The notes under the pieces were generated by a model, which saw only the letters and a program-made list of their open reading frames with translations, was not told the origin of the DNA and ran no database searches. DNA of 64,000 nt from Clostridium transplantifaecale (GTDB taxonomy: Bacteria; Bacillota; Clostridia; Lachnospirales; Lachnospiraceae). The stretch is taken from positions 248,001 to 312,000 of the forward strand of contig NZ_UYZY01000006.1 of assembly GCF_900626075.1 (NCBI RefSeq), read 5' to 3'. Position numbers and translations under genes: made by a program. This document shows, piece by piece, positions 61,654 through 64,000 of this stretch. Every line of letters starts with the position of its first letter. Position 1 is the stretch's first letter.

Positions 61654-61788
61654 TGTTTTCTTCCTTCTTCCTGTTCATCCCGGCAGGGAATTCCGTATGA
61701 CGGCCCGCTGCACCGCCGTATCCGGCAAAGCAGCGGAGCGCCATCCTGAATTCCCGCGCCGGGATGGATGTCTTATCACTCTTTTTTC

Positions 61789-63435
61789 TTATTCCCAGCT
61801 CCACTGATCCACATTATTTACGATAGACCAGCCATGGCCGTGGGGATGAAGTTTCTGTTCGGCCACATGAAGGCCGTCCCGCTCCCAGTAAAGATGGTCG
61901 ATATTCACAAGCCAGATCCACGGAATATCACCTTCCTGTGTAATGCCTGTGGTTCCGTCCCACTGCGCCTTTTTCCAGAACTCCAGGGAACCTTCCAGAT
62001 CCGTGCTTGCCAGCGCCTCATCCATATACCTGTCAACTGTCTCATTGGCATAAGGTGAGTAGGATGCGAGACCCGTATCTTTCATCGTGTGGTAGATATT
62101 GTAAAGCTCCATCGGAGTATGCGCTCCCCAGCCCCATAAGAGCGGCTGTGACTGTGCCTCGTCATAAGCTGTATCCCAGCCTGTTCCCCGGGAAGTGGCC
62201 TGAATGCCCAGCTCCTTTAACTGATTGGCCGTATCCGCCGCCAGGGCCTGTCTGACGGAATCATCCGCCGGATAGATAAATTCGATCTCCGCCTTCACTC
62301 CGTCCTTTTCCCTGATTCCGTCCGCGCCTGTCACCCATCCCGCTTCATCCAGCAGCCTGGCCGCCGCTTCAGGATCGTATGAAATCTGCGCATCGCTGTT
62401 ATACCACGGCATTTTGTCGCAGACGCTGAACGCGGGGCTGCCGTATCCGTTCAAAACGTTTCCTATCATCTCTTCCCTGTCGATTGCCAGATTAATTGCC
62501 CGGCGGACCTTCACATCGGCTGTAAAGTCATTACCCACCGTGAGGCCGTCCAGTTCCGTCTTCGGTATTGCCGGGAGGTTAAAACCTCTGTTGTCAACCG
62601 TCTCGCAGGATAGCAGATTATATCCCGCCGTCTCCTGATCGGTGTAGGAAGCGGCCGTGTAGGCCAGATCCACCTGCCCCGCTTTTACTGCTGCAAAGGC
62701 AGCGTCCTCATCCATAAAGAGGATGGTCACCTGTTTCATCTTCGGCGCCTCCCCATAGTAGTCCGGGTTGGCCTCCAGGATGACCTGCTGCCCTCTGTCC
62801 CACTGTTTCAGGATGTACCGCCCGGAACCAACCGGATTGCTTCCGTAGTCGGAACCGTAGGCATGTTCCGGAACAATTCCGGTTATGGCCATCGTATAAG
62901 GCCAGATGGAATACGGACGCTCCATATGGAAAGCAACCGTAGTCCCATCCACCGCCTCGGCGCTCTCAAGCATGGTAAAATCGTTGACGGAACTTGTTTT
63001 CTTAAGCGTATTATAGGTAAATGCCACATCCTCCGCCGTCAGAGGCTCCCCATCCGTAAATTTCACATCGTCGCGGATCGTGACGGTCCATGTCATTCCG
63101 TCGTCCGAGGCCTCCATGGAGGTTGCAAGGTCGTACCCAATCCCCAGATCCGGTGTGGTCACGGTGAGGGTGCTCTGGATCAGCGGCTCATGGACGTGCT
63201 CTCCCGCGCCCCAGCCATAGGCCGGGTCAAATCCTGATTCCGGCTCGGAGTTCGTCGTCATCACCACCACGACGGAATCCTTCTTCGCTTCCGTTCCCGT
63301 TTCCTGTGCCTGCGTTCCGGACTCATTCGTCTCCGTTTCGGTTCCGGATCTTTTCGCAGAACCGGAGCAGCCCGTTAGCAGCAGCCCGGCAGCGGCAGCG
63401 GCGGCAAAAAATGCAGTAATCTTTATTTTTTTCAT
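61789..63435 (-). CDS. Nickel/peptide-type ABC transporter substrate-binding lipoprotein (NikA-like)
   Basis: 548 aa with a lipoprotein signal (AGLLLTGCSG, Cys about 23), a short Thr/Glu-rich linker, then an SBP family 5 domain (DVKFTDGEPLTAEDVAFTYNTLK; VRRAINLAIDREEMIGNVLNGYG). The extreme C-terminus has KLHPHGHGWS, a His cluster that could bind nickel. Family 5 proteins carry peptides, nickel or cobalt chelates; nickel is inferred from the lar neighbours. First gene of the cluster, with a GAAAGGGG ribosome-binding site. Confidence 0.9.
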   Translation of the reverse strand: MKKIKITAFFAAAAAAGLLLTGCSGSAKRSGTETETNESGTQAQETGTEAKKDSVVVVMTTNSEPESGFDPAYGWGAGEHVHEPLIQSTLTVTTPDLGIGYDLATSMEASDDGMTWTVTIRDDVKFTDGEPLTAEDVAFTYNTLKKTSSVNDFTMLESAEAVDGTTVAFHMERPYSIWPYTMAITGIVPEHAYGSDYGSNPVGSGRYILKQWDRGQQVILEANPDYYGEAPKMKQVTILFMDEDAAFAAVKAGQVDLAYTAASYTDQETAGYNLLSCETVDNRGFNLPAIPKTELDGLTVGNDFTADVKVRRAINLAIDREEMIGNVLNGYGSPAFSVCDKMPWYNSDAQISYDPEAAARLLDEAGWVTGADGIREKDGVKAEIEFIYPADDSVRQALAADTANQLKELGIQATSRGTGWDTAYDEAQSQPLLWGWGAHTPMELYNIYHTMKDTGLASYSPYANETVDRYMDEALASTDLEGSLEFWKKAQWDGTTGITQEGDIPWIWLVNIDHLYWERDGLHVAEQKLHPHGHGWSIVNNVDQWSWE

Positions 63436-63544
63436 TACCTGTTTCCCCTTTCAATCCATTTCAATTTGAATTTTACCACTCAATCGATGAAGATAATTTT
63501 CCAGAAAAAAATACCAGAAAAGACTCTGCCCCTTGAGGACAAAA

Positions 63545-63559
63545 ATACCTTCCTGGTAT
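63545..63559. promoter_or_regulatory. Palindrome upstream of the NikA-like gene
   Basis: ATACC-TTCCT-GGTAT, about 110 bp before the NikA-like start, with another AAAATACC about 35 bp away. A metal-regulator operator is possible; the sequence is not the known E. coli NikR box. No NiCo riboswitch was recognised in this leader. Confidence 0.4.
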
Positions 63560-63657
63560 AATTTCATATTTCAATATCACGCCATCTGCGGGTGACTTTT
63601 CAGTTATTACTTATTTTCATACTATTTATCCCGCTTGTGCAGGAATCATGCCGGGCC

Positions 63658-63680
63658 TGGAGCGTGATTGAAAATTGCTT
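63658..63680 (+). repeat. Copy 4 of the GAGCGTGTTTGAAAATT short repeat
   Basis: TGGAGCGTGATTGAAAATTGCTT, closest to the inward-reading right arm of the 49565-49637 element. A palindrome, AGATTAT-T-ATAATCT, lies at 63718-63732, downstream of the yhaM stop. The rest of the 63436-63771 gap has no gene. Confidence 0.6.
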
Positions 63681-63771
63681 TCAGCCGGAACATTATGACA
63701 GCTTGTGCTGCCGGTTGAGATTATTATAATCTGACAGTCCCGCCCCGTCAATCCCAATTTACCGCGGAATG

Positions 63772-64000
63772 CTACCTGTTATCAGTAACTGTTGCCGTCT
63801 TCCTCACATTGCTCTCCAGCAGACGGTTAAAGCCGAGCCATTCATTGTTGTCGCCCGCTTTTTTGAGAAGCTCGGTCATTGTCTCCAGTTTTGCGTCCGT
63901 ATTGTCTGCAAATGCCAGCGCCAAAGCTTCCATTAACGCCGGTTTTTTCGGAGAACCGTATTCCAGCTCACCGTGGTGGGACAGAATGCAGTGTTTTAAT
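63772..64000 (-). CDS. YhaM-like 3'-5' exoribonuclease, C-terminal part (cut by window edge)
   Basis: The last 75 codons of a gene that continues beyond the right edge. The end, LKHCILSHHGELEYGSPKKP, matches the HD-domain C-terminal region of YhaM-type exoribonucleases (HH..LEYGS is characteristic), followed by ALAFADNTDAKLETM. YhaM degrades RNA and single-stranded DNA from the 3' end. A low-complexity tail ends at 63772. The N-terminal OB-fold is outside the window. Confidence 0.8.
   Translation of the reverse strand, partial: LKHCILSHHGELEYGSPKKPALMEALALAFADNTDAKLETMTELLKKAGDNNEWLGFNRLLESNVRKTATVTDNR

Noticed and set aside
63436-63660. Possible NiCo riboswitch before the nickel transporter
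   Set aside because: I could not find the conserved four-way-junction pattern of that class; only a short palindrome is visible.
63718-63732. AGATTAT-T-ATAATCT as a PerR/Fur box
   Set aside because: The symmetry is real, but the half-sites do not match PerR (TTATAAT) or Fur consensus, and it lies downstream of the nearest gene end.

Overview
The window looks like a chromosomal segment from a spore-forming, gut-type Lachnospiraceae (Clostridium cluster XIVa, in the Clostridium symbiosum / Enterocloster neighbourhood). This is inferred from moderate GC content, a CotS spore-coat gene, a YtvI-like sporulation protein, a T-box proS, many MATE pumps, and family-level protein resemblance. No search could be run, so the species is not claimed. 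No rRNA, tRNA, CRISPR array or phage was found.

Layout. 1-6.5 kb: the end of a cyclopropane-fatty-acid synthase, a P-type cation ATPase behind a yybP-ykoY (Mn2+) riboswitch with two tandem terminators, a membrane protein with a hendecad coiled coil, a YoaK-type membrane protein and a LysR regulator. 6.5-9.3 kb: citrate lyase citDEF. 9.7-12.2 kb: an acyl-CoA thioesterase and a phosphoglucomutase. 13.4-17.4 kb: a five-gene operon of two Gate-domain (YjiH/YjiG-like) proteins, an AbgB-like M20 amidohydrolase and two membrane proteins. 17.4-23.7 kb: a degenerate IS1634-like transposase, cotS, marR-MATE, and rtcB with an unusual leader. 25.1-32 kb: a gamma-glutamyl/amide utilisation locus (YjiH-family protein, secreted nitrilase-like lipoprotein, gamma-glutamyltransferase, Na+/solute symporter, AraC regulator). 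32.2-38 kb: anaerobic glycerol genes (DUF1667, two FAD oxidoreductases, glpK, a DeoR regulator). 38-42.5 kb: MATE, cca and proS with a T-box. 43-44.2 kb: a 3-alpha-hydroxysteroid-dehydrogenase-like SDR followed by an NTF2-like protein. 44.4-54.2 kb: a MerR/MATE pair with a textbook operator, an alpha/beta-hydrolase-Nudix fusion, ytvI, acyP, an RluA-type enzyme, hemolysin III, DUF2441 and a split chromate transporter. 54.3-63.4 kb: a nickel-pincer cofactor locus (larB, larC, larE) with its own nickel/peptide-type ABC importer and a LysR regulator, but no larA. The window ends inside a yhaM-like exoribonuclease.

The most unusual features are non-coding. First, a family of about 325-375-bp foldback elements occurs in five near-complete copies plus two probable remnants, in the gene-free stretches at 12.2-13.1 and 23.9-25.1 kb. 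One copy has about 68-bp terminal inverted repeats, and internal helices show paired base changes between copies. Second, the rtcB leader has a strong promoter, a 47-codon small ORF, and a terminator-like hairpin ending just before the rtcB ribosome-binding site. Third, a short repeat (core GAGCGTGTTTGAAAATT) sits at or just after several stop codons.
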